Origin: Sophora flavescens
Taxonomy: Eukaryota; Streptophyta; Magnoliopsida; Fabales; Fabaceae
NCBI GenBank assembly: GCA_030762895.1
Contig: CM061063.1
Coordinates: forward strand, 219,261,723-219,325,722
DNA length: 64,000 bases
Direction of reading: 5' to 3'
This document shows, one piece after another, positions 41,909-53,220 of the stretch (positions within the stretch are counted from its first letter, which is position 1; every line of letters starts with the position of its first letter). Below the pieces are notes generated by a model. It saw nothing but the letters and a program-made list of their open reading frames with translations, searched no databases and had not been told where the DNA came from. The translations under genes and the position numbers were made by a program.

Positions 41909-42220
41909 TTGAATTTCTCTATTTCTAAAATGATTTAGAATGATTTACGAATTGTGAACAAAAGCCGCTTAGACTTTTAGAATAATAACTTATTTCAATT
42001 GATTGATACGAGTTGATTTTCTGTTACGATAAATTGAGGAAACAATAGCCAATTCGATGCCTTGGATATGAAATTCCTAAAAAAAAGGCAAAGTCCGGTA
42101 TTTGACGAAGATCTTTCTATCAATAGATATGATTTAATGTTCGATATAGGGGATAGGATCTGCTATTTCTCTCTTCATTTTTTTTAGAGAGAGCAGATAA
42201 GATATAACGCTATAAAAAAA

Positions 42221-42418
42221 TCTCTAAAGACATGATGTCCTAACCAACCGACGAATATTCCATCTCCATTATCCATTGGGCCCGCTCTAAACAATCCCCC
42301 TTTTGCCGGATTATTTCCGATGTAATCATAAAAAGCTAATTTTCAGGAATTCTAGACCAAGCTTCTGATAAACTTTGATTTCCTTCTAAAATCATTCTAT
42401 TTCGTCTGGTATTTCGTA
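42221..42418 (-). pseudogene. psbB: Plastid psbB (CP47) fragment
   Basis: The minus strand translates in pieces to EI-RRNRMILEGNQSLSEAW and SRIPEN..., then GNNPAKGGLFRAGPMDNGDG followed by GWLGHHVFRD. This matches the CP47 photosystem II antenna protein around its QSLSEAW...IGNNPAKGGLFRAG region. Small deletions and a stop (IPEN-stop) interrupt it. About 65 residues of a ~508-residue protein are present, so it is non-functional transferred DNA. Confidence 0.88.
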
Positions 42419-42502
42419 TAGATAAACGATACGTGGATACAGTCGAAAATTCTCTTTTTTCTGCTATTCAAACTAAAAGATACTTTCGAAAAACTAAATA
42501 GA

Positions 42503-42577
42503 CTAATTACTTTTGTAACAACAATTGGAATGATATTAACTCCTATTTATTCATTATCTATGTTACGGCAAATGTTC
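42503..42577 (+). pseudogene. ndhD: Plastid ndhD C-terminal fragment
   Basis: The translation LITFVTTIGMILTPIYSLSM followed by LRQMF matches the end of the NDH subunit 4 protein (GMILTPIYLLSMLRQMFYG). Only about 25 residues remain. It abuts the petG fragment directly, although these genes are not neighbours in plastid genomes. Confidence 0.75.
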
Positions 42578-42643
42578 ATTACTTTAATGGCATCGGTAAC
42601 TGTATATTTACAATTACGACGTGGTGATCAGTTGGACCTTTAA
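42578..42643 (+). pseudogene. petG: Plastid petG 3' fragment
   Basis: The translation ITLMASVTVYLQLRRGDQLD-L-stop matches the C-terminal end of cytochrome b6f subunit V ([20 protein letters not shown] and on). The start of this 37-codon gene is missing. It is fused in frame-like fashion to the ndhD remnant, which shows rearrangement. Confidence 0.8.
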
Positions 42644-43037
42644 TTAAATGTTTTTGTTTTACGCCACGTAATTCACCCTCAGCCAGGGTTGGGTAGAATA
42701 ACAGAGCAAGTAAAGTATTAGTAGCATATCAAAAATGCGTTCCTCGTCATTAATATGTTTGCTCGCGGTAATTGTGGCCTCTCGGGAGAATTGATGACTG
42801 CATCACAGATGCTCTTGCTGTTACTAGTACATCTGAGAATTCTTAATTAGTCTGTTTAAATTAAATAGCCCCGGACTGTGGAACAAAGGAGTATCCTAAA
42901 CCTACACCGAGGTATTGACGACGATTCTAAAATATCGCAGAACAGAATGGGATACGATGAGATAGAATGCAATAGAAACAAAGAAAGATCAAACCAATAG
43001 CGATTCATACAAGATAAATCTTCTAAACGATAAATTG
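42644..43037. other. Unassigned organelle-like DNA
   Basis: The sequence continues organelle-like in composition, but I do not recognise a gene in it. The readable frame VIVAS...DALAVTSTSENS ending at 42,845 is of unknown origin. Confidence 0.35.
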
Positions 43038-43183
43038 GCCAAAGAAACCGTAAACGGGACGGAATGGTTGGGAAATATTCAAGTACCTAAAAGAGCCAGC
43101 TATATCCGAGTAATTTTGTTGGAATTGAGTCGTATAGCTTCTCACCTACTATGGCCGGGACCTTTATGGCAGATATTGGTGCA
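43038..43183 (+). pseudogene. ndhH: Plastid ndhH fragment, cut by element D
   Basis: The translation TEWLGNIQVPKRASYIRVIL followed by [15 protein letters not shown] matches plastid NDH subunit H (GIEWLENIQVPKRASYIRVI...[21 protein letters not shown]). A one-base deletion in the GPF codons shifts the frame just before the end. The sequence breaks off exactly at ...ATTGGTGCA, where the LTR of element D begins. The rest of ndhH is therefore expected on the far side of the nest. Confidence 0.88.
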
Positions 43184-44524
43184 TGATGTCGTGCGAACGC
43201 ACGTGCGATTCCGGCAAGTGTACCGGATTGTCGCCAAGTAATAAAAGATATCGATCCCACAGAGACCGTGATCTCAAATCGCAACTAATTGTCAAATTAG
43301 TAAATCTGGACTGTATAAAAAGGATACGTATTTTGAAAAGGTTTTGAATTTGAATTAAGAGATAAATAAAACAGAATCAAATAAAACAGAAAACAAATCT
43401 TTTTTTATGGTTTTTCAGATCTAAATGGATTCCTAGGGATTTGGGTTACCTACGAGGCTGTTTATGTTACTAATATGATTTACCCTTGTTAATTATCGAA
43501 ATTGCCTTGAAGGCGAGTTTATCCTCAAATAGTTTAAGCTCCCTCCCGGGTTACAAAAACCGTGTCCAATTGAACCAACCCCTACTCTCGTGGTAGTCGA
43601 ATTCAGATTGGACCCTTTGCATTTCGTGACAACTCGTTGATCCTCGAAGGACGGCTTCTAACTCTCATGATTTCATTCCTAAGTCCGACTCTATAGATCC
43701 GACACCTAAGTTCACCGCTAGGTTCCTCCTTAGAATGCCTATGACACGCAAACAAGTGGCCACCGAATTTACGAGTGATTCAAACACTAGAAATCAGATC
43801 TAAAACAAAATCGAAATTAACAAAGATATTACATCAAATTAACAACATAAATCAGATCTCGGGCATGGCCCCGATCCCTAGAAACTAAGCTACTACTCAA
43901 GCCTTGCCATGGAGATGACAGGCTTGATTACAAATAACATGAAATTAAACTAAGAGAAGAGAGGAGGAGGAAGAAGGGAGATCCTAAATTATCGCCTAAG
44001 TGTAGCAGCCCAAGTGTCCTTAAGCCTCTGACTTGATCCCATATTTATAGATTTGGGAAGTTAGAATCCCAATCTAACACAAATTAGATCCAAATCAGTT
44101 GCTTCTGATCCAAGTAACACGCATCACGGCCGTGATGGACATCACGGCCTGGCCGTGATGGCTTCTGCCTTGGAAATTCTTCACTGGTTGGTATGTCACG
44201 GTCGTGATGCTCGTCACGGCCTGGCCCTGACAGCTTCTGACTTCAGCCTTCTTTCTTTTCAGTTTTTGCTCGATCATGACCGTGATGGGCATCACGGCTA
44301 GGCCGTGATGGCCTCTGTTTGGCTCATTTTCTTCACTTTTCAAGCCCCATCTTCATCCAAACTCCATCATGGTTGATCCTGAGCATTTAACCCTTAATTT
44401 CTGCAAAACAACACCACAAAACCGCCTTACCCGTTCCAAGGTAAAAAATTAACAAAAATCAAATTAAAAATGACTAAATGCATGCAAAATGATAAACAAA
44501 GATGAGGTGAAACCACACTCATCA
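43184..44524 (-). repeat. Element D 3' LTR
   Basis: The 1,341-bp LTR begins TGATGTCGTGCG and ends CACACTCATCA in window orientation. In sense it runs TGATGAGTGTG...GCACGACATCA, matching element E's LTR ends. The left target-site half is GTGCA (43,179-43,183). Three TCACGGCCGTGA-type palindromic cassettes lie at 44,124-44,314. Its partner LTR lies beyond the window. Confidence 0.88.
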
Positions 44525-44893
44525 AATCACCCCAAGCTTAAGATTTTGCTTGTCCTCAAGCAATCACTAAGGCCAGAAGATATAAATAATCAGAGCATGG
44601 ATAATGAATCAAGAACCCGAGAACTAATCCAAGTGACAGGCACATTCGAATAAATCCCCAAGAGATAATCAATTTCAAGTCCAATTAGAAGCTTAGGTTC
44701 ATCAAATTCATATTCTCGCTGATTCAGGCACTCGTCTCACCTCACTCAAGTGTTTCAGGGTATATGACAATTCGCTCAATTTCCTCAAGGAAGGTATTCT
44801 ACCATAAGCTTGACTATTAACCAAATCTCTACTTTATTAATGAAAACACATAAGGATCAAGAGGTCTTTTACTTTGGTTGTAATGTGGCCATG
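44525..44893 (-). other. Element D interior (3' region), interrupted by element C
   Basis: It starts with the shared AATCACCCCAAGCTTAAGAT and follows the conserved 3' region of elements A, B and E up to TGTGGCCATG. Element C begins there. The equivalent uninterrupted sequence in element B reads GTGGCCATGGGATTTATTG (51,828). Confidence 0.8.
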
Positions 44894-46221
44894 TGATCGC
44901 CCTGTCGCGCACGCGCCAAAAAGAACGAGCGGGTTTTAAAACTGTAGTTTAGGGCGACAACTCGGATGTCGTCTCACAAGGACTCTTAAAGTGCTATTTT
45001 CCACAAAAATCAGTTTGGGGGGGGGGGGGGGGGGGTTTTGGATTGGGATGCAAATAAGTAACAAAATAATAACAGCGCAATGAAACAAGGCAATTCAAAG
45101 AGATTGTCAAATAGCTAAAAACCGATTAATCTATTGTTCTCGATTTCCCAACTATCATAGGTTCATGCAATTTCCAAGCCCTAAGCAGATTCTAATCCCC
45201 TCCCGGTTGTAGCAACAATTTACAAGCGAAACCACTACTACAGATACATGTCCCTATTCCCGAATTAAGCAAACGGGGTTAAGCCCTTCGTGAACTAAGC
45301 GAACACGAAACGTACACATGCGAATTAAGCAGACGTGATTAATTATAGGAACATAATATCACCAGAAATAAATCAACACAACCCAATATACTCCTGAATT
45401 AAGCAAACAGAAATATAAAGCATGGCATTGAAAAGGGAAAAGCATACAAAACAGGAAATACAAGAACCTCAAGTGTGGTGGAAATCGATTACAATAGATT
45501 AATCGTAGAACTTAGTTCTCCATGAAAAAAATGAAAACACACAGAAAAAATGTAAACAGAACAATGGAGAAGCAAAAAGTTCTCTCTAATCTGCCCAGAC
45601 AGCTATTTATAACATTCATGAATTTTGCCCACTCGCGAGGCGAGAACTAATTCGCGAGGCGAATATTGTGAAGAGTCAGCAACCTTTGGCATTCTCGCGG
45701 GGCGAAGAAAGGATCGCGGGGCGAGGAACTGAAGAGTCTTCTTATTACGCCCGTTATGAACACCAAGGGCCAACCGTGATGCTTTCTGACTTCCAGGCTC
45801 GTGAGGCGAATGGATGCTCGCGAGGCGAGACTCTTCAACTTCGAAACTGCCACAGCCGTGACCTTCAACACGGGTAAACCGTGATAGTCTCTGACTTTCA
45901 GGGCTGGGTGACTCGCGGGGCGAACCAGAGACCTTGCATTTTCTTGGAACAATCAGCCTTCGGGGTCGCGAGGCGAAGAGCTGTTCGCGAGGCGAATCCC
46001 CTGTTTCTTTATTCTCTTGACTTCCAACTTAACCTGAAAACAAAGACACAGCTATAAGTGTATTATTTGACTCAAAACTGGCTAAATTAACCTAAAACTA
46101 CTTTAGCGACTCAAAACCTTGCTTGAGGACAATCTAATCTAATTTGGGTGAAAATAGGATATAATTTGCACAAAACCCTGGTCATACTAGCCATAAAACT
46201 AGATGAGCCAGAGGCTTATCA
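44894..46221 (-). repeat. Element C 3' LTR
   Basis: The 1,328-bp LTR begins TGATCGCCCTGTCGCGCACG and ends GAGGCTTATCA next to the polypurine-like AGTTTGGGGTATTT (minus strand). It is not alignable in detail with LTRs of A, B, D and E. It carries the same two palindromic motif types (TCGCGAGGCGA and degenerate TCACGGCCGTGA) at 45,633-45,994. A ~19-base poly-G run lies at 45,018-45,036. The left target half is CCATG (44,889-44,893); the other LTR is outside the window. Confidence 0.85.
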
Positions 46222-47650
46222 AAATACCCCAAACTTAAACTTTGCTTGTCCCCAAACAAACTAAGACTCAAAAACTTTAAAAGACTAAAGACATGGCAAG
46301 GTTAAGGATTCAATCAACTTTGCACAAATTTCAAGCAATTTATCAAAACAATTTTTCCTTCAATGCTCCCCCCTTCCAAACAAAGCAACCCCCACATGCA
46401 TTTTTTCTAAACAGTTGAGAATTTCATCATTCAAACAATCATTAATCTAAGCAAGGGATCCAAGTTACACACAAGAGGGAGATCACCAATTTCAAACAAC
46501 TGCATTCCTCACAAGGGCATTTAGTGTTCACTTAATCGCTCAGTTTGTGTCATGCTATCAACATTGCACTCAATTTCACTTTCCAAGAACATTTCCCATA
46601 AATTTGATTTTCATCTCCCAATGATTCCTACAGAAAACATGCAAGCAATATCAAAAGGTCTTTTATGGGTTGTAATGGGGCCTGGCTAAGGGTAGGATAT
46701 ACAAAGGTACTAGGCTGAAGACCCTAAGAACTAATAGAGCATGAAACACTTCAAAACATTAGAATTCCACTCAAGTTCCTTTTCTCATTTTTTTCTTTAT
46801 GCTTCTGGGTGACTACAACCTTTTTATTCAAATAGCATTTTTGACATTTTTGCACTTTTTTTTTCAATCCCAAACAACACATCACACCTTGTAGCCACCC
46901 CAAACTTAATTTCTTGCAACCATTCTCTTTCTAAGATTCCATGCTCTCCTAATCCTAAGATTGGGTTAACATGGTTTTCCAGATTTCAGCTTATAACATA
47001 AGGTTATCAAGAATTAACAGCTAATCAGGCTCAATGGGGATAACTAAGGAACATGCATTAGGGATGGTTATTTTTAGGCTAAGGGGTTATTTACAAAGAA
47101 AATGCCTAAATCATTTGAAGCAAACACATAATCATGCAAACCAAAAAGAGACTCAAGCAAATTCAGGAAAGTGCAACTTGAAAGTGAGTTCACACAATTA
47201 AAAACATGTTGGAGGCTCAAAACCTCACCTGGACATTCATGCAAATTTTTTGACAGAGATTCTATCCCTAGTGTGTGCTTCCTATCACCCCAAACTTATC
47301 ATAAATCATGCCATCATAACAAAATCTCAAAGTTCATTTTTCAATTTCACATGGGAATCACTTTTCAAAAACATTTTCAGCCTAGGGGGAATCATCACCT
47401 AAATCATGCAATCAATCTGTGCAAAATCAATCAAAATCCATCAAACTTGCCAACAAAAGACTCAACACAACTCCTGAGCTTCTCAAATTATTCAGGAGCT
47501 TTATTAAAAGAAAAGGAAAAAAACAAGACAAAACAAAACATAACAAAAACTACAACAAGTTCCCTCCCCCACACTTAAAATATACATTGTTCCCAATGAA
47601 ACAACATAACAATAAAATCAGAGTGAGGGAAAGGAAAGGGAACTCCTTGA
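46222..47650 (-). other. Element C non-coding 3' region
   Basis: The stretch from the LTR to the end of the gag-pro frame has no conserved coding. Like the other elements it has a 'cttaaactttgcttgtcc' start and a long AT-rich interior. Overlapping plus-strand frames near 47,171-47,757 are unsupported. Confidence 0.6.
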
Positions 47651-49156
47651 TCAAGTGGCAGTGTAGGAGCTTTCGCCTGGATCCCATTTCTTGTAGCCTA
47701 AGGCCAAAGAGGTGGAGTTCATTCCATGGTCCCATAACTTGCATCCTTGATATATGAGTAAACACTTGACAATGATGGTGACCTTGCTCAATGCGGCGGA
47801 CTCATCACCTCCTTTTGGGTCACAGACGAACGCTTCATCAACAAAGTCCTCCCAATAAAATTTGGCTTCAATCCCTTGAACTGTCCATGGTGCAAAATCC
47901 ATTTCCTCTGGTGGCTTCGCAGGGGGAGGTGGCAGATAGGTAGGGAGGGCCTCCGGTGCTGCTTCATCTTCTGCTTGTTCCTCATGCACTTTATTGACTA
48001 ATCCATCAACTGCTAAACATGCAGCAATCTCAGCACACACCACACAATGGTTAGTGTTAGTACAATCAGGGCAAGAAAAAATATCATCAAAGCCAGAATT
48101 AAATGGAAATTCAGAAACCAAGTCATCACAGGTATCATCAATAAGCTTAGAGAGCAACTCCAATTGGAAAACAGAGTGCTCGTCCAGGGGCTGCTTCATA
48201 GTATCAAAGATTTTAAACCTCGCCACTATATCACCAAACTCCATAGACATGGTCCCATCATCAACATCAATTTTAGTCTTGGCTGTCTTCATGAATGGGT
48301 CCGCCAGGATTATTGGTGATCTACTGGAATTTTTCTCTCCTGCCATGTCCAGGATGTAGAAATCAGCCGGGAAGATCAAATCATCAACTTGCACCAGCAC
48401 ATCTTCTACCATTCCCATGGGGCGGGCACTGGTCCTGTTAGCCAACTGGATGGTAATACCTGTATACTGCAAGGGTCCAAGATCAAGGTTGTTAAAGATG
48501 GAGGTAGGCATGACATTTATGGAGGCTCCCAAATCCAACATGCAATTTTCAAATCTTCTATCCCCAATAGTGCATGGAATCGTAAATATGCCCGGATCCT
48601 TGCACTTCTGTGGTAGTGCCTGAGTAGGGGTTAAAGCAGCAACTCTTTCTGGTGCAGGCCTAGACTGGATAAGAGCTGAGACATTTCTTCCCAAATCAAC
48701 CCTCTCATTATTCTTCATCTTCCTCTTGTTGGTGCATAGATCCTTGAGTAATTTTGCATACTTGGGCACCTGCTTGATCACATCTAGAAGGGGAATATTC
48801 ACAGCTACTTTTCTGAACACATCTAAAATCTCCCTTTCTTTGTCTTCACCACCAATCTTCTTATTTTTCTGTAATTTGTGTGGGAATGGGATTGGTGGTC
48901 TGTATACCTTCTCAACTTCAACTTCAACAATAGGCTCAGGGGTTACCTCAATAGTTGCTTCATCTTTTTCAGAGGTGGCCTCAACAACTTTTCTAGATCT
49001 CAGAGATATGGCACTCACATTAGGGTTGGAGGCATTGGGATTTATCACTGGCTGTGCAGGCAGCTGGGTTGTTCTTTGACCTTGCTGTATGTTATTCATG
49101 GTTGTGGCCAGCAGTCCAATCTGTGTCCTCAAATCTTGAATGCTAGCATCATTCAT
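47651..49156 (-). CDS. Element C Gag-protease region (Athila-like)
   Basis: This 501-residue frame is the C-terminal part of a Ty3/gypsy Gag-Pro polyprotein of the Athila-like group. It contains a variable region (RTTQLPAQPVINPNASNP), the YRPPIPFPHKLQ linker, a LLDVIKQVPKYAKLLKDLCT segment, and an aspartic protease domain with the active-site motif D208-LGAS in MLDLGASINVMP and a second conserved block SPIILADPF (usually GRPF). A YLPPPPAKPPEE tail follows. In intact autonomous relatives a reverse transcriptase would continue; here the frame ends and 1.4 kb of non-coding sequence precedes the LTR, so the element is non-autonomous. The frame is offset by one from the upstream gag part, overlapping it by 4 bases, so translation as one protein would need a frameshift. 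Confidence 0.75.
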   Translation of the reverse strand: MNDASIQDLRTQIGLLATTMNNIQQGQRTTQLPAQPVINPNASNPNVSAISLRSRKVVEATSEKDEATIEVTPEPIVEVEVEKVYRPPIPFPHKLQKNKKIGGEDKEREILDVFRKVAVNIPLLDVIKQVPKYAKLLKDLCTNKRKMKNNERVDLGRNVSALIQSRPAPERVAALTPTQALPQKCKDPGIFTIPCTIGDRRFENCMLDLGASINVMPTSIFNNLDLGPLQYTGITIQLANRTSARPMGMVEDVLVQVDDLIFPADFYILDMAGEKNSSRSPIILADPFMKTAKTKIDVDDGTMSMEFGDIVARFKIFDTMKQPLDEHSVFQLELLSKLIDDTCDDLVSEFPFNSGFDDIFSCPDCTNTNHCVVCAEIAACLAVDGLVNKVHEEQAEDEAAPEALPTYLPPPPAKPPEEMDFAPWTVQGIEAKFYWEDFVDEAFVCDPKGGDESAALSKVTIIVKCLLIYQGCKLWDHGMNSTSLALGYKKWDPGESSYTAT

Positions 49157-49856
49157 TCGCCGATCATCGTGGCTGTGAGGCCTGGAATCGTGCCTGGAAC
49201 TGTCCCATTTTTTCTTTGGAAAAGTGTAGTCATTTGTGCATTCATTTGTGAAGTCAATTGTGAAGTCATTTGCTTGAACATGTCCTCCAGTGAAGGTCCA
49301 GAAGGTGCAGAAGTGGTCACTTGAGGAGGATTCTGAGGTGCCATCGGTTGTTGTTGGGATGAGTTCCCATACCGCAGATTAGGATGATTCCTCCAGTTGG
49401 GATGGTACCTATTGGTGGAGAGGTCTGGAGTGCTGTGTTGGTTCTGACTGTTGCCTGGATTATAGGGATGGACTGCATAGGCTTGAGACAAATCAGAAAA
49501 TGACCCTTCCTTTAGAATGGGGCATGCATCATAAGGGTGCTCAGGAGAGTGTCACATGCTACACAACCTTGCAGGCTGAACCCTGTCTATTGCCAATTGC
49601 CTTACAAAAGAAGTCAGCTCATCCAATCTATTCTCAAGGGCGGCCTGGTTGGAAGATGAACTATGGACCTCATGCACACCTCTTGTCTCAACTGAATTTC
49701 TTCTGGTAGTAACATGCTGGGAATTTAGTGACATATTCTCAATGAGTTGCTTGGCAGCAACTGGGGTCTTATCAACAAGCGCTCCCCCACTAGCAGCATC
49801 CAAAAGATTCCTATCCATCAGCAGTAATCCTTCATAAAAGTATTGGACCAGGAGCT
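49157..49856 (-). pseudogene. Element C Gag fragment, interrupted by element B
   Basis: Reading leftwards from the break, LLVQYFYEGLLLMDRNLLDA then ASGGALVDKTP...AAKQLIENM is the C-terminal end of a retrotransposon Gag domain. Next comes RVQPARLCSM, an in-frame TGA, then HSPEHPYDACPILKEGSFSD, which resembles a degenerate zinc-knuckle region. ...QAYAVHPYNPGNSQNQ follows, up to a stop at 49,153. The N-terminal gag is missing because element B inserted at 49,857, and it should lie beyond the window. The open frame upstream of LLVQY (MATVRYTC...) belongs to element B's LTR. Confidence 0.8.
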
Positions 49857-51466
49857 TGACAGCGCGTCGAGCGTGCGCTCTGTGATTCCGGCAAGTGTAC
49901 CGGACTGTCGCCAAGCAATAAAAGATATCGATCCCACAGAGACTGTGTTCTTGAATCGCAATCGGTTTTCGAATTGAGTGAATCTGGACTTTTTAAAGGA
50001 TTTTTATACTTTGAGTGAAAAGGGTTTTGAATTTGAATTTAAAAGATAAACAAACAGAAAACAATTGTTTATGGGGTTTTAGATTTAAACGGATTCCAAG
50101 GGATTTGGGTTACCTTTGAGGCTATTTATGTTGCTAATCTGATTTACCTTTGTTGATTACCGAAATTGCCTTGAAGGCGAGTTTATCCTCTGATAGCTTA
50201 AGCTCCCTCTCGGGTTACAAAAGCCGTGCCCAATTGACCCGACCCCTACTCTCATGGTAGTCGATCCCAGATTGGACCCTTTGCGCTTCGTGACAACTCG
50301 TTGCTCCTCGAGGGACGGCTTCTAACTCTCGTGATTTCAGTCCCAAGTCTGACTTCTATAGGTCCGACACCTAAGTTCACCGCTAGGTTCCTCCTTAGAA
50401 TGTCTCAGTCATGCAAATAACCTAAGTTCACCGCTAGGTTCCTCCTTAGAATATCCACACCTCGCAGATAAGCGGCCGCCGGGCTTTACGAGTGAAACAC
50501 CCTAGAAATCCTAAGTTCACCGCTAGGTTCCTCCTTAGAACGTCTACGTCACGCAAATAAGCGGTCACCGAATTTACGAGAGATTAACACACTAGAAATC
50601 AGATCTAAAACAATAACGAAATCAACAACGATTTTACATCAAATCAACAACATTTACAAAACTCGGGCAGAGCCCCAATCCCTAGAAACAAACTACTACT
50701 CCAGTCTTGCCATGGAGATGACAAGCTGGGTTGACAACATAATGAAAAATACAAAAATCAGAGAGGAGAGGAGGAGAGGAGAAGATGATCCTAAAATGTA
50801 GCCAAAAGTGTCCTAGATGATGATCGATCTATGATGATCATCTTCTGCATCTGCCTGGTCCATATTTATAGAAATTGGGAAGTTAGAGTACCAATCCAAC
50901 TCAAAATCTGATCTATTTCGGTTGCTTCTGATCCAAGTAATGCGCGTCACGGCCGTGATGGCCATGACGGCCAGGCCATGACGGCCATCACGGCCAGGCC
51001 GTGACGGATTCTGTTTCTGGCAGTTCTGGAACAATTCAGTCTTTCGCGACGCGAGCCTCCATTTTATGTCCGTGATCTCCATCACGGCCAGGCCGTGATG
51101 GATTCTGACTTGTGGTGGTTTTGGGTCACGGCCGTGATGTGCATCACGGCTAGGCCGTGACAGACTCTGACTTCAGCCTTTGTTCTTTTTCAGTTTTGCT
51201 CGATCATGGCCGTGATGGGCATCACGGCTAGGCCGTGATGGGCTCTGTTTGGCTCATTTTCTTCACTTTTAAAGCCCTATCTTCATCCAAACTTCATCAT
51301 GGTTGATCTTGAGCATTTTACCCTTGATATCTGCAAAACAACGCACGAAAACCGCCTTACCCGTTCCAAAGGAAAATTAACCTAAAATCTAATAAAAAAT
51401 ATGCCTAAACTACATGAAAATGCATGCGAAATGATAGACAAAGATGATGTGAAATCACACTCATCA
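49857..51466 (-). repeat. Element B 3' LTR
   Basis: The 1,610-bp LTR starts TGACAGCGCGTCGAGCG and ends CACACTCATCA. It matches the partial LTR at 63,077-64,000. Three copies of a ~32-bp block (CCTAAGTTCACCGCTAGGTT and on) lie at 50,370-50,545. Palindromic cassettes lie at 50,944-51,242, including one TTCGCGACGCGAG variant. The left target half is GAGCT (49,852-49,856). Confidence 0.9.
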
Positions 51467-53220
51467 AACCACCCCAAGCTTAAAACTTTGCTTGTCCTCA
51501 AGCAATTACTCAGGCCATAAGATATAAATCATTCAAAGCATGGATAGTGAACCAAGAACCCTAGAAACTAATCCAAGTGATAGGCATATTTAATAAGCAC
51601 TTAAGAGATAATCAAGTTCAAGTCCAATTAGAAGCTTAGGTTCTTCAAGTTCATATTCTCACTGATTTGGGCACTCATCTCACCTCACTCAAGTATTTTA
51701 GGGTATATGACAATTCGCTCAGTTTCCTCAAGCAAAGTACTCTACCATAGGCTTGACTATTAACCAAATCTCTACTTTATTAATGAAAACACATAAGAAT
51801 CAAGAGGTCTTTCACTTTGGTTGTAATGTGGCCATGGGATTTATTGTTAGGTGGGAAAATCAAGGAAAGGGAATTTCAAGAAGGCTAGACAAATCATCAA
51901 ACATTGCAAAGCATGACACCTTCTAAAATACCTATTTGGGGCTTTGATTCACTTCTCCACCTCTTTTTTTTTTTTCATTTCTCACTTTCTTTTGTCATCC
52001 CCTTCTACATTTTTTTGTGTTTTATTTATTTCATTTTATTTGTTTGGAGAAGGGGAGATTTATAGCTCAAGAGAAATTACTTTCTAGTTTTTTCATCCCA
52101 TGCTTTTTCCAACTACCATTTTGCCCTTTTTGTAATACTTTAAAAGGTTCCATACCAAGCATTATTTATCAAAGTAATTCAAGGTACCAAGAAAAGTATT
52201 TTTTTTCTTTTAGGCTCAAAGTTGGGCAACTAAGGGGTAACATTTAAACATTCAAAGCTCGGGAGACCAGAAAAATACCTAGTGCCTCAATCATTTCCAA
52301 AAATGTTTTCAAAAATTTTTAAGTTTCGAAATGGTTTCAAGTCAAGTTCTAGAAAATACAGTCCAAGAGGAATTACAACACTCTATCACAAGAAATGGGG
52401 TAGATTTAGTGAATACCCCTTTTGGCTCAAAATCTTACATTTAGTAGTTCAAAAATCGGTGAGGTACACAAACTTAAGGAACCACATGCTAATTATTAAC
52501 TATCAAAAGATTATCTCAAGAATTTTTATTTTTAGCCATATCACAAGAATAATGAAAAATTGGGTTAAAAAATTCACTATCTCAATTCATTTGGCTCCAA
52601 GTTCTCACAATTGGATGCATGTTCTAAGTGAGGGGCAATCTAGAGAATGTGATCATACCAAACTATGCCTATGAGAATGCAATATGAATGCAACAATGCA
52701 AATTCAAAAATACCCCTACCCCAAGCTTGATTACTTACATTGTCTCCAATGTAAATAATCAAGTCGGAGAGAGGAGAAAAATGGAACAACTTACCGAGGT
52801 GGTAGCGGGTGTTGGCTCACATTCCAGTCAAAACTTGGGTGGAAATTTCATCACGGCCGTGAGGCTTATCACGGGCAGGCCGTGATGCTCTCTGATCTTG
52901 GCATCCTACTCATCACGCCCATGATGGTTGTCACGGCTGGGCCGTGATCCTTTCTTTTCTCATTTATTAGTTCATCACGGCCGTGACCTCTGTCACGGCC
53001 AGGGCGTGATGGCCTCTGACTTTATTTTTTTCTCTCTGCTCTTCTTCCCTTCTCAACCTGAAAACACTAGACAAACCTATTAATGATATTTTTGCCTCTT
53101 GATCTTCTCAAATTATTCAAGAGGTTAAATAAAAAACAAAAGGAAAAAGGGAAAGAAAACTTGGGTTGCCTCCCAAGAAGCGCTTATTTATGGTCTTAAG
53201 CTTGACCATACTTCCTTTAA
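51467..53220 (-). other. Element B conserved non-coding 3' region
   Basis: Homologous to the 3' regions of A, D and E, with the same landmarks in the same order. It carries its own TCACGGCCGTGA cassettes at 52,847-53,010, just downstream of the gag-pro stop, as element E does at 59,468-59,700. Confidence 0.7.

Noticed and set aside
50944..51242. Regularly spaced palindromic repeats resembling a CRISPR array
   Set aside because: The repeats are short palindromes in pairs with irregular spacers, lie inside LTRs of plant retrotransposons and recur in all copies. There are no cas genes and the host is a eukaryote.
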